A stretch of 44,367 nucleotides of DNA from Mycobacterium sp. E3198 (GCF_001667015.1 NZ_LZIS01000006.1:1-44367), one strand, 5' to 3'. Numbered from the stretch's first letter, positions 8,095 through 17,050 are shown. Made by a program: numbers and translations. Notes: generated from the sequence alone by a model not told the origin.

Positions 8095-9066
8095 TCACCC
8101 CACGCCCGCATACGAATGCAGGCCCACGGTGACCAGGTTAACGAAGAACAGATTGAAGACCATGGCGACGAAACCCACGACGTTGATCCACGCCGCCTTC
8201 CTGTCCCGCCATCCCGCCGTCGACCTGGCATGCAGATAGGCCGCGTATACCACCCACGCGATAAACGAAACCGTCTCCTTGGGGTCCCAGCCCCAGTACC
8301 TGCCCCAGGCTTCCTCGGCCCAGATAGCGCCGAAGATGACCCCGAAACCGAAGACCGGGAACGCGAAGATCGTGGTGCGGTAGGCGACGCGGTCGAGGGT
8401 CTGCGCGTCGGGCAGCCGCTGCACCATCCGCGCCAACGCGCCGTCGGCCTCGGGATCGCTCAGCCGGGACGTCCGCAGCAGGAACAGGATGCTGGAAATG
8501 CCGGCGACCATGAACACCCCGGAACCCAGGCTGACCACCGACACGTGGATGGGCAGCCAGTAGGACTGCAGCGCGGGCATCACCGGCGCGGCGTTGGTAT
8601 AGAGCCAGCGTCCGGAGACCGTGAGCAGGATCAGCACCGGCACCAGCAGGAACACCCACAGCGGGCGATACTGCGGCCGGCGCAACACGACCGCGCCGGC
8701 GACCAGGGCGCAGCAGCAGGTCAGGTTGATGAACTCGTACATGTTGCCCCACGGCGGCCGCAGGGTCGCCAGGCCGCGCAGCACGATGCAGGCCAGCAGC
8801 AGGCCGATGCCGAGGTAGACCACCGCCAGCCCGGCGCGCCCGACGCGCTCGTCGAACGGGCGCGCCTCGGCGTCCTCCACGATGCCGGGCACGGCGCTGT
8901 CGGCGGCCACCGAGCCGGCCAGCACGCGCCGGTCCACGCGGCGGCTACCGACGTAGGCCAGCTCGAAGGCCAGCAGCATCATGGCCACCACCAGGGCCAC
9001 CACCGCCGAGGTGAACGCCCAGTCGGAGTAGCGCGCCAGCCCGATGTCGACGTGCAGGGTGTTCAT
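8095..9066 (-). CDS. ccsA: Cytochrome c synthase subunit CcsA (CcmF/CcsA family)
   Basis: 323 residues from the ATG at 9066, overlapping the resB stop by ATGA. About eight membrane helices. The heme-handling Trp-rich motif is visible near the C-terminus as WGRYWGWDPKETVSFIAW, the WWD domain of system II synthases. With ResB it moves heme across the membrane and ligates it to CxxCH of apocytochromes c on the outer face. In mycobacteria the customers are the QcrC and related c hemes of the bc1-aa3 supercomplex. It is the last clear member of the hemL-ccs gene chain. Confidence 0.95.
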   Translation of the reverse strand: MNTLHVDIGLARYSDWAFTSAVVALVVAMMLLAFELAYVGSRRVDRRVLAGSVAADSAVPGIVEDAEARPFDERVGRAGLAVVYLGIGLLLACIVLRGLATLRPPWGNMYEFINLTCCCALVAGAVVLRRPQYRPLWVFLLVPVLILLTVSGRWLYTNAAPVMPALQSYWLPIHVSVVSLGSGVFMVAGISSILFLLRTSRLSDPEADGALARMVQRLPDAQTLDRVAYRTTIFAFPVFGFGVIFGAIWAEEAWGRYWGWDPKETVSFIAWVVYAAYLHARSTAGWRDRKAAWINVVGFVAMVFNLFFVNLVTVGLHSYAGVG

Positions 9067-10742
9067 GTGACGTCCACCTGAGAACTCCTTCTGGACGCGG
9101 CGGAGTCGCCCAGCCCGTCCAGTGCTTGCCCGGTCAACCGCTCGAACTCGTCGCCCCACCCGGAGTTGTCGGTGCGCGCCAGCCCGCCCAGTTCGACGTT
9201 CACCGTACCGGCCCCCGGAGTCAGCCTGACCCACACCCTGCGGCGGCGCACCAGCAGCGACACCACCAGCCCCGCCATCATGGTGGCGGCGAAGACCAGC
9301 ACCCAGGCCTGGCCCGGGTCGTGGGAGACCTGCAGGTTGACGAACGGCACGGCCCCGTCGAAGCGCACGACGGTGCCGGCGCCCGGACCCTGATCCAGCC
9401 GGATCTGTTGGCCGGCGCGCAGGTTGACCCGCTTCTCTTTCGTCAGCCGGCCCTGCTCGATCAGCCGGGGATCCAGCGAGAACAACGACTGGGGCCGCCC
9501 GGTGTCCAGGCCCGTGTCGCCGCGGTAGATGTCGACGGCCACCGCGGGGGCGTTCAGGGCCGGGAAGCGCGACGACAACAGCGTCCCGTCGAGCTGCTCG
9601 GTGGGCGCCAGCAGGCCCTGGATCGCGATCTCGTGTTGGCGGCGCTCGGCCGCGTTGGGGTAGCTGCCGGCGGGCGGGTCGATCCGCGCCACGCCCGAGC
9701 TGAGCAGGGTCTGGGGGTTGTCGGGGCGCCACTGCACGGTCGACGTGCGCGTCTGCCCGTCCGGGAAGGTGACGGTGAACGTGGGGGCGTAGCCGTGGCC
9801 CTGCAGGTACACCCGGTCGCCGCCGACCCGCAGCGGGTGGTTGACCTCCAGCAGGTAATGCCGCCAGCTGTTCGCGGCCAGATCCCGGCCGGCCTGGTAG
9901 TCGATGTCGGCGGCGAACGAGGTGGCCTGCCCGGACGGCAGGTAGTGGGCAGCGAAGTCGTTGACCCGGATGCAGATCGGGTGCAGCGACGTGCCGTCGA
10001 CGGTGTTGCCGGCGCGGAACGAGTCGAACGCGGCCGGTGAGGCCGAGCAGAAGCCGGGGCCGCCGTCGGCGATGACGATGACGTTGCCCTCGTAGCCGAA
10101 CAGCTTGCCGACGGCCACGGCGACCAGCAGGCCCAGCAACGAGAAGTGGAAGACGATGTTGCCGAACTCGCGCAGGTAGCCCTTTTCCGCCGAGACCTCG
10201 ACAATCTCGCCCTCGTGCCGGATGGCCGTACGCCAGCCGCGCAAGCGGCCGGCGATCGCGTTCGCCAGGGCGTTCAGGTCCGCCGGGTCGCCGGCGACCT
10301 CCGCGGTGGCGTGCTTGGGCAGCCGGGACAGGTTGCGCGGCGCGGGCACCGGCGTGGCGCGCAGGCTGCGCGCGTGCTCGATCATGCGCGGGGTCAGGCA
10401 GCCGACCAGCGAGACGAACAGCAGCACGTAGATGGCGGTGAACCAGAAGCTGGAGAACACGTCGAAGGCCTGCACCCGATTCAGCCAGGGTCCGATCGCG
10501 CGGTGGGTGGCCAGGTACTCGTCGACCTTGCCGGCGTTGAGGCTGCGCTGCGGCAGCAGCGCGCCGGGTATGGCGCCCAGCGCGAGCAGGAACAGCAGCA
10601 CCAGCGCAGTGCCCATCGAGGTCAGCGCGCGCCAGGTGTTGCGGGCCCGGGCGCCAAGTGGCGCGAGCAGACGCAAAATCGCACTGGGACGGGCCTTTTC
10701 GTGCGATTTTGCGTCTGCTCGCGGCTCTACCGGGGCGCTCAA
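9063..10742 (-). CDS. resB: ResB-family cytochrome c biogenesis protein (Ccs1), Rv0528-like
   Basis: 559 residues if translation starts at the TTG at 10742, which overlaps the ccdA stop (TTGA). A second in-frame TTG at 10676 would remove 22 residues, and the H37Rv protein as I recall it starts near there. Helices occur in the N-terminal third (SMGTALVLLFLLALGAIPG; WFTAIYVLLFVSLVGC; FHFSLLGLLVAVAVG). A large extracytoplasmic domain with FCSASPAAFDSF and HYLPSGQATSF follows, then a last helix before RRRRVW. It partners CcsA in heme delivery and apocytochrome reduction. A perfect 23-bp inverted repeat covers codons 7 to 27 of the longer form, so the repeat itself appears to have become coding. 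Confidence 0.9.
   Translation of the reverse strand: MSAPVEPRADAKSHEKARPSAILRLLAPLGARARNTWRALTSMGTALVLLFLLALGAIPGALLPQRSLNAGKVDEYLATHRAIGPWLNRVQAFDVFSSFWFTAIYVLLFVSLVGCLTPRMIEHARSLRATPVPAPRNLSRLPKHATAEVAGDPADLNALANAIAGRLRGWRTAIRHEGEIVEVSAEKGYLREFGNIVFHFSLLGLLVAVAVGKLFGYEGNVIVIADGGPGFCSASPAAFDSFRAGNTVDGTSLHPICIRVNDFAAHYLPSGQATSFAADIDYQAGRDLAANSWRHYLLEVNHPLRVGGDRVYLQGHGYAPTFTVTFPDGQTRTSTVQWRPDNPQTLLSSGVARIDPPAGSYPNAAERRQHEIAIQGLLAPTEQLDGTLLSSRFPALNAPAVAVDIYRGDTGLDTGRPQSLFSLDPRLIEQGRLTKEKRVNLRAGQQIRLDQGPGAGTVVRFDGAVPFVNLQVSHDPGQAWVLVFAATMMAGLVVSLLVRRRRVWVRLTPGAGTVNVELGGLARTDNSGWGDEFERLTGQALDGLGDSAASRRSSQVDVT
10662..10723. repeat. Perfect 23-bp inverted repeat, element B, in the 5' end of resB
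   Basis: The left arm at 10662-10684 (CGCGAGCAGACG then CAAAATCGCAC) is the exact reverse complement of the right arm at 10701-10723. The loop is 16 nt (10685-10700). All 23 positions pair. The core CGAGCAGACG is related to CGAGTGTGCG and CGAGCGTGCG in elements A and C. In RNA this forms a very stable hairpin immediately after the ccdA stop. Confidence 0.9.
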
Positions 10743-11518
10743 ATCGGGAGCCTCACGTCGGACACGAACGCGTCGCGCAGCCAGGAGATGAAGTCGTTCC
10801 ACAGGCCGGTCACCAGCAGGACACCGACCGCGATCAGCAGCGCGCCGCCGAAGATCTGGATGGCCCGGGTGTGCCGCCGCAGCCAGCCCAGCGCGCCCAC
10901 CGCCCCCGCCGAGCCGAACGCCAGCATCACGAACGGGATGCCCAGCCCCAGGCAGTACGCGATCACCAGCGCCACGCCCCGCGCGACGTTCGCGCCCTCG
11001 GTGGCCGAGGCGACGGTGATCACCCCGGTCAGCGTCGGCCCCAGGCACGGGGTCCAGCCGAGCGCGAACACCGCGCCGAGCAGCGGCGCGCCCGCCACCG
11101 TCGTCAGCTGCCGCGGGCTGAACCGGGCCTGGCGCTGCAGGGCCGGGACCAGGCCCACGAACACCAGCCCCATCACAATGGTCAGCACGCCGCCCGCCCG
11201 CTGCAGCGCCGCCTGGTTGGTGATCAGGGTGGTCGTCATGCCGAGAACCGCGACGGTGCCGAGCACGAACACCGTGGTGAACCCGGCGACGAACAGCGCC
11301 GCCGACCCCGCGACCCGCCACCGCGCGGCCGCCGGGGCCTTGACCGCGCCCGGGGGCGGCTGCTCGTCCACCCCGACGACCGCCGCCAGATAGGACAGGT
11401 AGCCCGGCACCAGCGGCACCACGCACGGGGAGGCGAACGACACCAGCCCCGCCAGCACACAGGCGCCCAGCGCCACCAGCAGCGGCCCGGCGGCGGCGAT
11501 GTGGGTGAAGCCGTTCAC
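10739..11518 (-). CDS. ccdA: Thiol-disulfide carrier CcdA
   Basis: GTG at 11518 overlapping the upstream stop as GTGA; 259 residues, the length I recall for Rv0527. Six-helix DsbD-beta/CcdA fold. The two redox cysteines are in SFASPCVVPLVPGYLSYL (near residue 32) and GWTPCLGPTL. CcdA passes electrons from cytoplasmic thioredoxin to the outside, here to the thioredoxin-like lipoprotein encoded immediately upstream, keeping apocytochrome CxxCH cysteines reduced for heme attachment. It is translationally coupled on both sides. Confidence 0.95.
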   Translation of the reverse strand: MNGFTHIAAAGPLLVALGACVLAGLVSFASPCVVPLVPGYLSYLAAVVGVDEQPPPGAVKAPAAARWRVAGSAALFVAGFTTVFVLGTVAVLGMTTTLITNQAALQRAGGVLTIVMGLVFVGLVPALQRQARFSPRQLTTVAGAPLLGAVFALGWTPCLGPTLTGVITVASATEGANVARGVALVIAYCLGLGIPFVMLAFGSAGAVGALGWLRRHTRAIQIFGGALLIAVGVLLVTGLWNDFISWLRDAFVSDVRLPI

Positions 11519-12099
11519 TCCTTGGCCACCCGTTGCACCACCGGCTGCAGGTCCGCGGCGAGCAGTTCGCGCAGGAACACCGCCGCAACCCGGTGCTGGC
11601 GGTCCAGCACCAGCGTGGACGGGATGACGGTGGTGGGGTACTTGCCACCGAACGCGATCAGCGTGCGCATCGCCGGATCGTAGAGGGACGGGTAGCTCAC
11701 GTGGTGGTCGTCGACGAAGTCCAGGGCCGCCTGGCGGTTGTTGTCCCGGACGTCGATGCCCAGAAACGACACCCCGGCGGCGCGGGTGGCGTCGTACACC
11801 TGCTGCAGCTGGCTGACCTCGGCGCGGCACGGCCCGCACCACTGCCCCCAGACGTTGATGACGACGACCTGCCCGGCGAAGTCGTCGAGCGATCGGGTGT
11901 GCGCCGGGTCGGCGAGGTCGGGTCCCGCCAGCGGCCCCGGGCGCCCGCGGCTGGCGGGCGGGTCGTAGTAGATGTCGGTCTTGCCGCCGGGCGAGACGAA
12001 TTCGAAGGTGCCGCCCTGGGCCACGGCGTCGCGACCGGAGCAACCGGCCACCAGGGCCGTCAACACGACCCCGGCCATCGCCAGCCGCGAGATGGTCAT
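11515..12099 (-). CDS. Thioredoxin-like lipoprotein (ResA/CcsX type), Rv0526-like
   Basis: 194 residues from the ATG at 12099 (ATGA overlap with the upstream gene). A signal sequence ends in the lipobox LVAGC (Cys20), so the protein should be a lipoprotein on the outer membrane leaflet. The active site is WGQWCGPCRAE. PTTVIPSTLVLD holds the cis-Pro loop (VIPS). Its place between the mutase-like gene and ccdA marks it as the apocytochrome c reductant of system II, recharged by CcdA. Confidence 0.93.
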   Translation of the reverse strand: MTISRLAMAGVVLTALVAGCSGRDAVAQGGTFEFVSPGGKTDIYYDPPASRGRPGPLAGPDLADPAHTRSLDDFAGQVVVINVWGQWCGPCRAEVSQLQQVYDATRAAGVSFLGIDVRDNNRQAALDFVDDHHVSYPSLYDPAMRTLIAFGGKYPTTVIPSTLVLDRQHRVAAVFLRELLAADLQPVVQRVAKE

Positions 12100-12701
12100 G
12101 GCGCCGGCTGGAAGTACTCGATGTCGACCAGCCGGTCGCCGTCGTAGATCAGCGTGGTGATCGAGCACAACCCGCATTCGCGGCGGCGCGGGTCGTGCCA
12201 GAGCCGCTTGCCGCTCAGGTGCAGCCGCAGCGTCCACACCGGCAGTTGGTGGCTGACGCACACCGCCTCCTGGCCGGTGGCGCGGGCGCGCGCCTTGTCG
12301 ACGGCGGTCGTCATCCGGCCCGCGATGTCGGCGTACGGCTCGCCCCACGACGGGGTGAAGGGGTTGCGCAGCTGCCACCAGAACCGCGGGTCGCGCCACG
12401 CGCCGTCGCCGGGGCCGACGCGGCGGCCCTCGAAGAAGTTGGCCGATTCGATCAGGTCCGGGTCGGTGTCCACGGCCAGGCCGTGCTTGGCGGCGATCGG
12501 CGCGGCGGTCTCCTGGGCCCGCTGCAGCGGCGAGGCGACGACGGCGACGATGTCACGGCCGGCCAGCGCCGCGGCGACCGCGTCCGCCTGCGCCCTGCCC
12601 TTGTCGGACAGGTGGAATCCGGGCAGCCGCCCGTAGAGGACGCCGCCGGGATTGTGCACCTCGCCGTGGCGCACCACGTGGACCCTGGTCTCCTCGGCCA
12701 T
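12096..12701 (-). CDS. Histidine phosphatase (phosphoglycerate mutase family), Rv0525-like
   Basis: 201 residues from the ATG at 12701, overlapping the hemL stop by one base (TGATG). The catalytic motif VVRHGEVHNP lies at residues 9-18, with the second histidine in CVSHQLPVW. SPLQRAQET is the family's second arginine region. The fold removes phosphate from small molecules or proteins. A true glycolytic mutase role is unlikely given the size and the operon with hemL and the ccs genes. The substrate is unknown. Confidence 0.88.
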   Translation of the reverse strand: MAEETRVHVVRHGEVHNPGGVLYGRLPGFHLSDKGRAQADAVAAALAGRDIVAVVASPLQRAQETAAPIAAKHGLAVDTDPDLIESANFFEGRRVGPGDGAWRDPRFWWQLRNPFTPSWGEPYADIAGRMTTAVDKARARATGQEAVCVSHQLPVWTLRLHLSGKRLWHDPRRRECGLCSITTLIYDGDRLVDIEYFQPAP

Positions 12702-14053
12702 CAGCGCTCGTCTTCCCGGACGGCTTCGGCGGCCCGGCGGGCCGCATCGGGCAGCGCCTCGGCGACCCGGTCGAACGCGGTGTCGTCCAGGGCGGTCGAG
12801 ACGAACCACGCCTCGAAGGCGCTGCAGGGCGGGTACACGCCCGCGTCCAGCAGGGCGTGGAAGAAGGGCGGGTAGCGCCACGTCTGGCTCGCCCGCGCGG
12901 ACGCGAAGTCGGTCACCGGCGTCTCGGAGAAGAACACGCTGAGCATGTTGCCGCCGCGCGGAATCTGATGCGGCACACCGGCTTTCGTCAGCGCCTTGGA
13001 CAGCAGGCCGGCCAGGCGGTCGGCGTTGGCGTCCAGGGCGGCGTAGGCCGCGTCGTCGGCGGCGCGCAGCGTGGCCAGCCCGGCCGCCATCGCCACCGGG
13101 TTACCCGACAACGTGCCGGCCTGGTACACCGGGCCCAGCGGCGCCAGCCGCCCCATCACGTCGGCCCGCCCGCCGAACGCGGCGGCCGGCAGCCCGCCGC
13201 TCATCACCTTGCCGAAGGTGAACAGGTCGGCGGCGACGGGATCGATTCCGTACCAACCACTTCGGCTGACGCGGAACCCCGTCATCACCTCGTCGACGAT
13301 CAGCAGCGCGCCGTGCTCGGCGGTGATCGCGCGCAGCGCCGCGTTGTAGCCCGGCGCGGGCGGCACGACGCCCATGTTGCCCGGGCTGGCCTCGGTGATC
13401 ACCGCGGCGATCTGCTCGCCGAGGCTCGCGAACGTCTGGCGCACGGCCTCGATGTCGTTGTAGGGCAACACGATCGTGTCCGCCGCGGCCGCCCCCGTCA
13501 CGCCCGGCGAGGACGGCAGGCCCAGGGTCGCCACGCCCGAACCCGCGTCGGCCAGCAGCGCGTCGGCGTGGCCGTGGTAGCAGCCGGCGAACTTGACGAT
13601 CTTGGCCCTGCCGGTGAACCCGCGGGCCAGCCGGACGGCGCTCATGGTGGCCTCGGTGCCGGAGTTGACCAGCCGGAGCCGCTCGACCGGGGCCACCCGC
13701 CCGACGATCTCGGCGGCGAGCTCGCTCTCGGCGGGCGTCGGCGCCCCGAACGACAGCCCGGACGCGGCGGCCCTGGCGACGGCGTCGACGACGGCCGGGT
13801 GGGCGTGGCCCAGGATCATCGGCCCCCAGGAGCAGACCAGGTCGACGTAGCGGTTGCCGTCGGCGTCGGTGAGCCAGCACCCGCGTGCCTCGGTGATGAA
13901 CCGCGGGGTGCCCCCCACCGCCGTGAACGCGCGAACCGGGGAGTTCACCCCGCCCGGGATCACCGCGCAGGCGTCCTCGAACAACTTCGCCGACGCCGCG
14001 GTGACCCCGGTCGCGGCCGGGGCGGGCGCGGTCGCCTGGTCACTGCTACCCAT
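12701..14053 (-). CDS. hemL: Glutamate-1-semialdehyde 2,1-aminomutase
   Basis: 450 residues, the usual length for the family. PLP-dependent class III aminotransferase fold. The Schiff-base lysine is K282 in [27 protein letters not shown] holds the Asp that contacts the pyridine nitrogen; [15 protein letters not shown] holds the cofactor phosphate loop. It makes 5-aminolevulinate from glutamate-1-semialdehyde, the product of HemA encoded at 27939-29318. It heads an overlapping chain with the cytochrome c maturation genes, linking heme supply to heme use. Confidence 0.97.
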   Translation of the reverse strand: MGSSDQATAPAPAATGVTAASAKLFEDACAVIPGGVNSPVRAFTAVGGTPRFITEARGCWLTDADGNRYVDLVCSWGPMILGHAHPAVVDAVARAAASGLSFGAPTPAESELAAEIVGRVAPVERLRLVNSGTEATMSAVRLARGFTGRAKIVKFAGCYHGHADALLADAGSGVATLGLPSSPGVTGAAAADTIVLPYNDIEAVRQTFASLGEQIAAVITEASPGNMGVVPPAPGYNAALRAITAEHGALLIVDEVMTGFRVSRSGWYGIDPVAADLFTFGKVMSGGLPAAAFGGRADVMGRLAPLGPVYQAGTLSGNPVAMAAGLATLRAADDAAYAALDANADRLAGLLSKALTKAGVPHQIPRGGNMLSVFFSETPVTDFASARASQTWRYPPFFHALLDAGVYPPCSAFEAWFVSTALDDTAFDRVAEALPDAARRAAEAVREDER

Positions 14054-14113
14054 GCCGACCAGTGTCCCAGCCTCCGCGAATCGTTCAACTACAGGGTGTA
14101 GCAGATGTGGTAG

Positions 14114-14455
14114 TCAGGCGTCTTGCTGGTCGGCTTCCTGGGCGGCCCGCAGGTCACGCCGCGCGGCCTCGCGCTCCTTTTCCGCCGCGCGCCGGTGGGC
14201 GGCGACGTCGCCGAGACCCTCGACGACCGCGAGTTCCTCGACTTCGGCGGCCCGTTCGTGCGCGGCGCCGGCCTCGTAGTGCCGATACACCGCGCGCTGA
14301 CGCGCCGCCTGGTCCCGCTCGTGGGCGCGCTCCGCGCTTTCGGCGGCGCGCTTCACGTCCTCCTCGGTGACGCCCTTCCGGGCGGCGAGATCCGCCCCTC
14401 GGCGCAACAGCTCCTGGGCCCGCTGCGCGGCCTCTTCACCTGGCGAAACGGCCAT
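14114..14455 (-). CDS. Charged helical hypothetical protein
   Basis: 113 residues from the ATG at 14455, supported by TAGTGT six bases upstream. The protein is very rich in Ala, Glu and Arg with heptad-like spacing (ERAHERDQAARQRAVYRHYE, then a long Ala/Glu/Arg run), so it should be mostly coiled coil. There is no signal peptide or membrane helix. I do not recognise a family. It precedes hemL on the same strand with a 60-nt gap, but I do not recall it in H37Rv. Function unknown. Confidence 0.68.
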   Translation of the reverse strand: MAVSPGEEAAQRAQELLRRGADLAARKGVTEEDVKRAAESAERAHERDQAARQRAVYRHYEAGAAHERAAEVEELAVVEGLGDVAAHRRAAEKEREAARRDLRAAQEADQQDA

Positions 14456-14461
14456 GAGGCG

Positions 14462-14467
14462 ACACTA
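14462..14467 (-). promoter_or_regulatory. -10 element (TAGTGT) at leaderless distance from the ATG at 14455
   Basis: Minus strand TAGTGT-CGCCTC-ATG. The six-base spacing equals that at the DUF4229, methyltransferase, galE2, ppx1 and WXG100 starts. Confidence 0.42.
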
Positions 14468-14524
14468 CGCCGGTTGCGCTCGATAAGCGGGGCGTCTTGA
14501 AGCCGGCCGGCCCGGACGCGTTGG

Positions 14525-14929
14525 ATGGGAGGCATGGAACTTCCACAGGGGCTCGCCCGGTTCAATCGGCACGTCACCAATCCGGTTCAGCGGCTGTGGG
14601 CCGGCTGGGCCCCGACGTTCTGCATCCTCGAGCATGTCGGGCGGCGCTCCGGAAAGCCCTATCGCACACCGGTCACCGTGTTCACCGCCGAGGTCGACGG
14701 CAAGCCCGGGGTGGCGATCCTGCTGACCTACGGCCCGGACCGCGACTGGCTGAAGAACCTCACCGCGGCCGGGGGCGGGCGAATGCGCCGCTATGGCAAG
14801 ACCTTCGGCGTCGCCAACCCGCGGGTGGTCAGCAAGGCCGACGCGGCGCCCCACGTCACCGGCCGGTGGCGTCCGATCTTCGCGCGGCTGCCCTTCGAGC
14901 AAGCGGTGTTGCTCAGCAAGACCGACTGA
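14525..14929 (+). CDS. Deazaflavin (F420)-dependent nitroreductase-family protein
   Basis: 134 residues from the ATG at 14525; the ATG at 14534 is an equally possible start. Small split beta-barrel of the DUF385/TIGR00026 type: GRRSGKPYRTPV near residue 40, then ILLTYGPDRDWLKNL and a YGKTFGVANPRVV segment near the C-terminus. The family uses F420H2 and includes Ddn, which activates nitroimidazoles; many members have unknown natural substrates. Its 3' end overlaps the converging gabP gene by 17 bp. Confidence 0.85.
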   Translation: MGGMELPQGLARFNRHVTNPVQRLWAGWAPTFCILEHVGRRSGKPYRTPVTVFTAEVDGKPGVAILLTYGPDRDWLKNLTAAGGGRMRRYGKTFGVANPRVVSKADAAPHVTGRWRPIFARLPFEQAVLLSKTD

Positions 14930-16265
14930 CCCGGCGTCGGGCCCGGGCGACGAAGTAGAGCCCGATCACCACCGCCCAGGACAGCAGGGACAGCCACAGC
15001 TGGCTGCGCGCGGAGCGGTCGAACGCCATTTGCACCAGCACGGCGGTGATTCCGGCGAGGGTGAGGATCGACAGCACCGGGAAGAACCACATCTTGACCC
15101 GCAGCTTTTCCTCGGGCGTGCGCCTGCGCAGGATGATCTGCGAGAGCGCGATCAGCCAGTAGACGAACAAGATGACGGCGCCGGACGAGTTGAGCAGGAA
15201 GAGGAACACCGAGCCGGGCGCGACCCACGCCATGACGACGCACCCGAAACCGACCGCCGACGAGCACAGGATGGCCAGGTGGGGGACCCCACGCCGGCTG
15301 AGCGTGACCAGCCGGGCCGGGGCCTCGCGCCGGTCGGCGAGCACGAACAACATCCGCGACGCCGTGTACAGGCCCGAGTTCAGGCAGGACAGCACCGCGG
15401 TCAGCACCACGGCGTTCATCACCTGGTCCGCCCCGCGCAGGCCCATGTGCCCCAGCGCGGCGACGTACGGCGAGGCGCCCACCTCGACCGAGTCCCAGGG
15501 TTGGATGACCGCGAGCAGAAACACCGAACCGACGAAGAAGATCCCGATGCGCGCGACCACCGACCTCGTCGCGCGCTGGACGGCGAGTTCGGGATCACGG
15601 CTTTCGGCGGCGGCGACGGTGACGATCTCCGCACCGACCATCGAGAAGATCACCACGACGATGGCCGCGAAGACCGCCCCGACGCCCTTGGGGAACAAGC
15701 CGCCGTGCGACGTGAGGTTGGCGAAATCCGCGTGACGGCCGGGCCACAGGCCTACCGCGAAGAGCGAGCCGACCACGAGAAAGACGGCGATGGTGGCGAC
15801 TTTGATTCCGGCGAACCAGAATTCGAATTCGCCGAAGGACGACACCGAGAACAGGTTCGTCGCCGTCATCAGCACCATCAGGCACAGCGAGAGCAACCAC
15901 AGCGGCGCGTGGAGCCAGTAGCCCAGGACCTTCCCCCCGGCGACGGCCTCGAACCCGACCACGATCACCCAGAAGTACCAATACAGCCAGGCGACCGAAA
16001 AGCCCGCCCAGCCGCCGAGGGCCCGCGCCGCGTAATCGGCGAACGATCCCGTCGACGGATCGGCGGCCGCCATCTCGCCCAGCATCCGCATCACGAGCAC
16101 GATCAGCAGGCCGCACAGCGCGTACGTCAGGAACGCGGCGGGCCCGGTGTCCTTGATCACCACACCGGAGCCGACGAACAGGCCGGCGCCGATCACCCCG
16201 CCGAGGGCGATCATGCTGAGCTGCCGCTGCGACAGTCCTTGGCGCAGTTGGGTGGTGCCGGCCAT
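14913..16265 (-). CDS. gabP: Amino acid permease (APC family), GABA permease-like
   Basis: 450 residues, about twelve hydrophobic helices. The N-terminal signature MIALGGVIGAGLFVGSG is the helix 1 substrate-binding loop of the amino acid/polyamine/organocation family. It matches Rv0522, annotated GabP. The true substrate could be GABA or another amino acid. It lies 32 nt downstream of the methyltransferase on the same strand and overlaps the converging nitroreductase gene. Confidence 0.9.
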   Translation of the reverse strand: MAGTTQLRQGLSQRQLSMIALGGVIGAGLFVGSGVVIKDTGPAAFLTYALCGLLIVLVMRMLGEMAAADPSTGSFADYAARALGGWAGFSVAWLYWYFWVIVVGFEAVAGGKVLGYWLHAPLWLLSLCLMVLMTATNLFSVSSFGEFEFWFAGIKVATIAVFLVVGSLFAVGLWPGRHADFANLTSHGGLFPKGVGAVFAAIVVVIFSMVGAEIVTVAAAESRDPELAVQRATRSVVARIGIFFVGSVFLLAVIQPWDSVEVGASPYVAALGHMGLRGADQVMNAVVLTAVLSCLNSGLYTASRMLFVLADRREAPARLVTLSRRGVPHLAILCSSAVGFGCVVMAWVAPGSVFLFLLNSSGAVILFVYWLIALSQIILRRRTPEEKLRVKMWFFPVLSILTLAGITAVLVQMAFDRSARSQLWLSLLSWAVVIGLYFVARARRRVSRSC

Positions 16266-16297
16266 TCGTCAAGCCCTCCCGGCGCCCTGGCGTCGCG

Positions 16298-17038
16298 TCA
16301 GTCCAGGCGGGTGGCCACCACGGACCACACCGGAAGGTGCACCCGGTGGTTTTCCAGCAGCGGGTCGATCACGCTCATCCGGTGCACCAGCGGGCGCATG
16401 CGGCGCAGGATCTCGCCCTGTTGCTCGGACGCCATTTTCTTCATGGCCTCGAAGGTCTCCGGGAGCAGGCGGGCCTGATAGGTGGTGACACCCAGGTAGT
16501 CGATGCGCCATCCGCTGTCGCCGAGCACCTGCTCGAAGTTGTCGGCCGGTATGGCCGTCCATTGCAGGCCGTTGACGTTGTGCGGGCTGAACTCGAACAT
16601 GTACAGCCGCGCCCCGGGTGTGGTCGCGCGGTGCAGCGCCTGCGCATAGCGCATCTGGGTGGCCCCGTCGTTCAGGAACACGTGGTAGAACGCGCTGTCC
16701 ACCACGGTGTCGAAGCGGCCCTCGAACCCGTCCAGCCGGGTGGCGTCGGCCACCTGGAAGTCGACATGCACCCCGGCCCGTTCGGCGTTCCGTTTCGCCA
16801 GCTCGATGGCGGACGGGGAATCATCGATCCCGGTGGCCGAATACCCTTGCGCCGCATAGTGAATCGCGTGATAGCCGGGGCCGGTGCCCGGGTCGAGCAC
16901 CGCGCCGCGGATCCCGCCGTAAGCCACCAACTGCTGGACAGCCGGCTGCGGGCCGCCGATGTCCCAGGGAATCCGCCCGTCGGTGTGTTCCGCCTCGCCG
17001 TATAACGGCTCGAAACCGGCAACGTTGGCGTCAGTCAT
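16298..17038 (-). CDS. SAM-dependent methyltransferase (intact Rv0520/Rv0521 counterpart)
   Basis: 246 residues, class I fold. Motif I is AVLDPGTGPGYHAIHYA around residue 46, with the acidic motif II in TGIDDSPSAIELAKRNA. In motif I the usual D-x-G-C/T-G is D-P-G-T-G. In H37Rv, as I recall, this region is two short reading frames annotated as methyltransferase fragments; here the frame is whole. A TAGGCT hexamer six bases before the ATG suggests a leaderless mRNA. Substrate unknown. Confidence 0.87.
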   Translation of the reverse strand: MTDANVAGFEPLYGEAEHTDGRIPWDIGGPQPAVQQLVAYGGIRGAVLDPGTGPGYHAIHYAAQGYSATGIDDSPSAIELAKRNAERAGVHVDFQVADATRLDGFEGRFDTVVDSAFYHVFLNDGATQMRYAQALHRATTPGARLYMFEFSPHNVNGLQWTAIPADNFEQVLGDSGWRIDYLGVTTYQARLLPETFEAMKKMASEQQGEILRRMRPLVHRMSVIDPLLENHRVHLPVWSVVATRLD

Positions 17039-17044
17039 TGACGT

Positions 17045-17050
17045 AGCCTA
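17045..17050 (-). promoter_or_regulatory. -10 element (TAGGCT) at leaderless distance from the methyltransferase ATG
   Basis: Minus strand TAGGCT-ACGTCA-ATG, the same arrangement as at 6557 and 35055. Confidence 0.5.
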
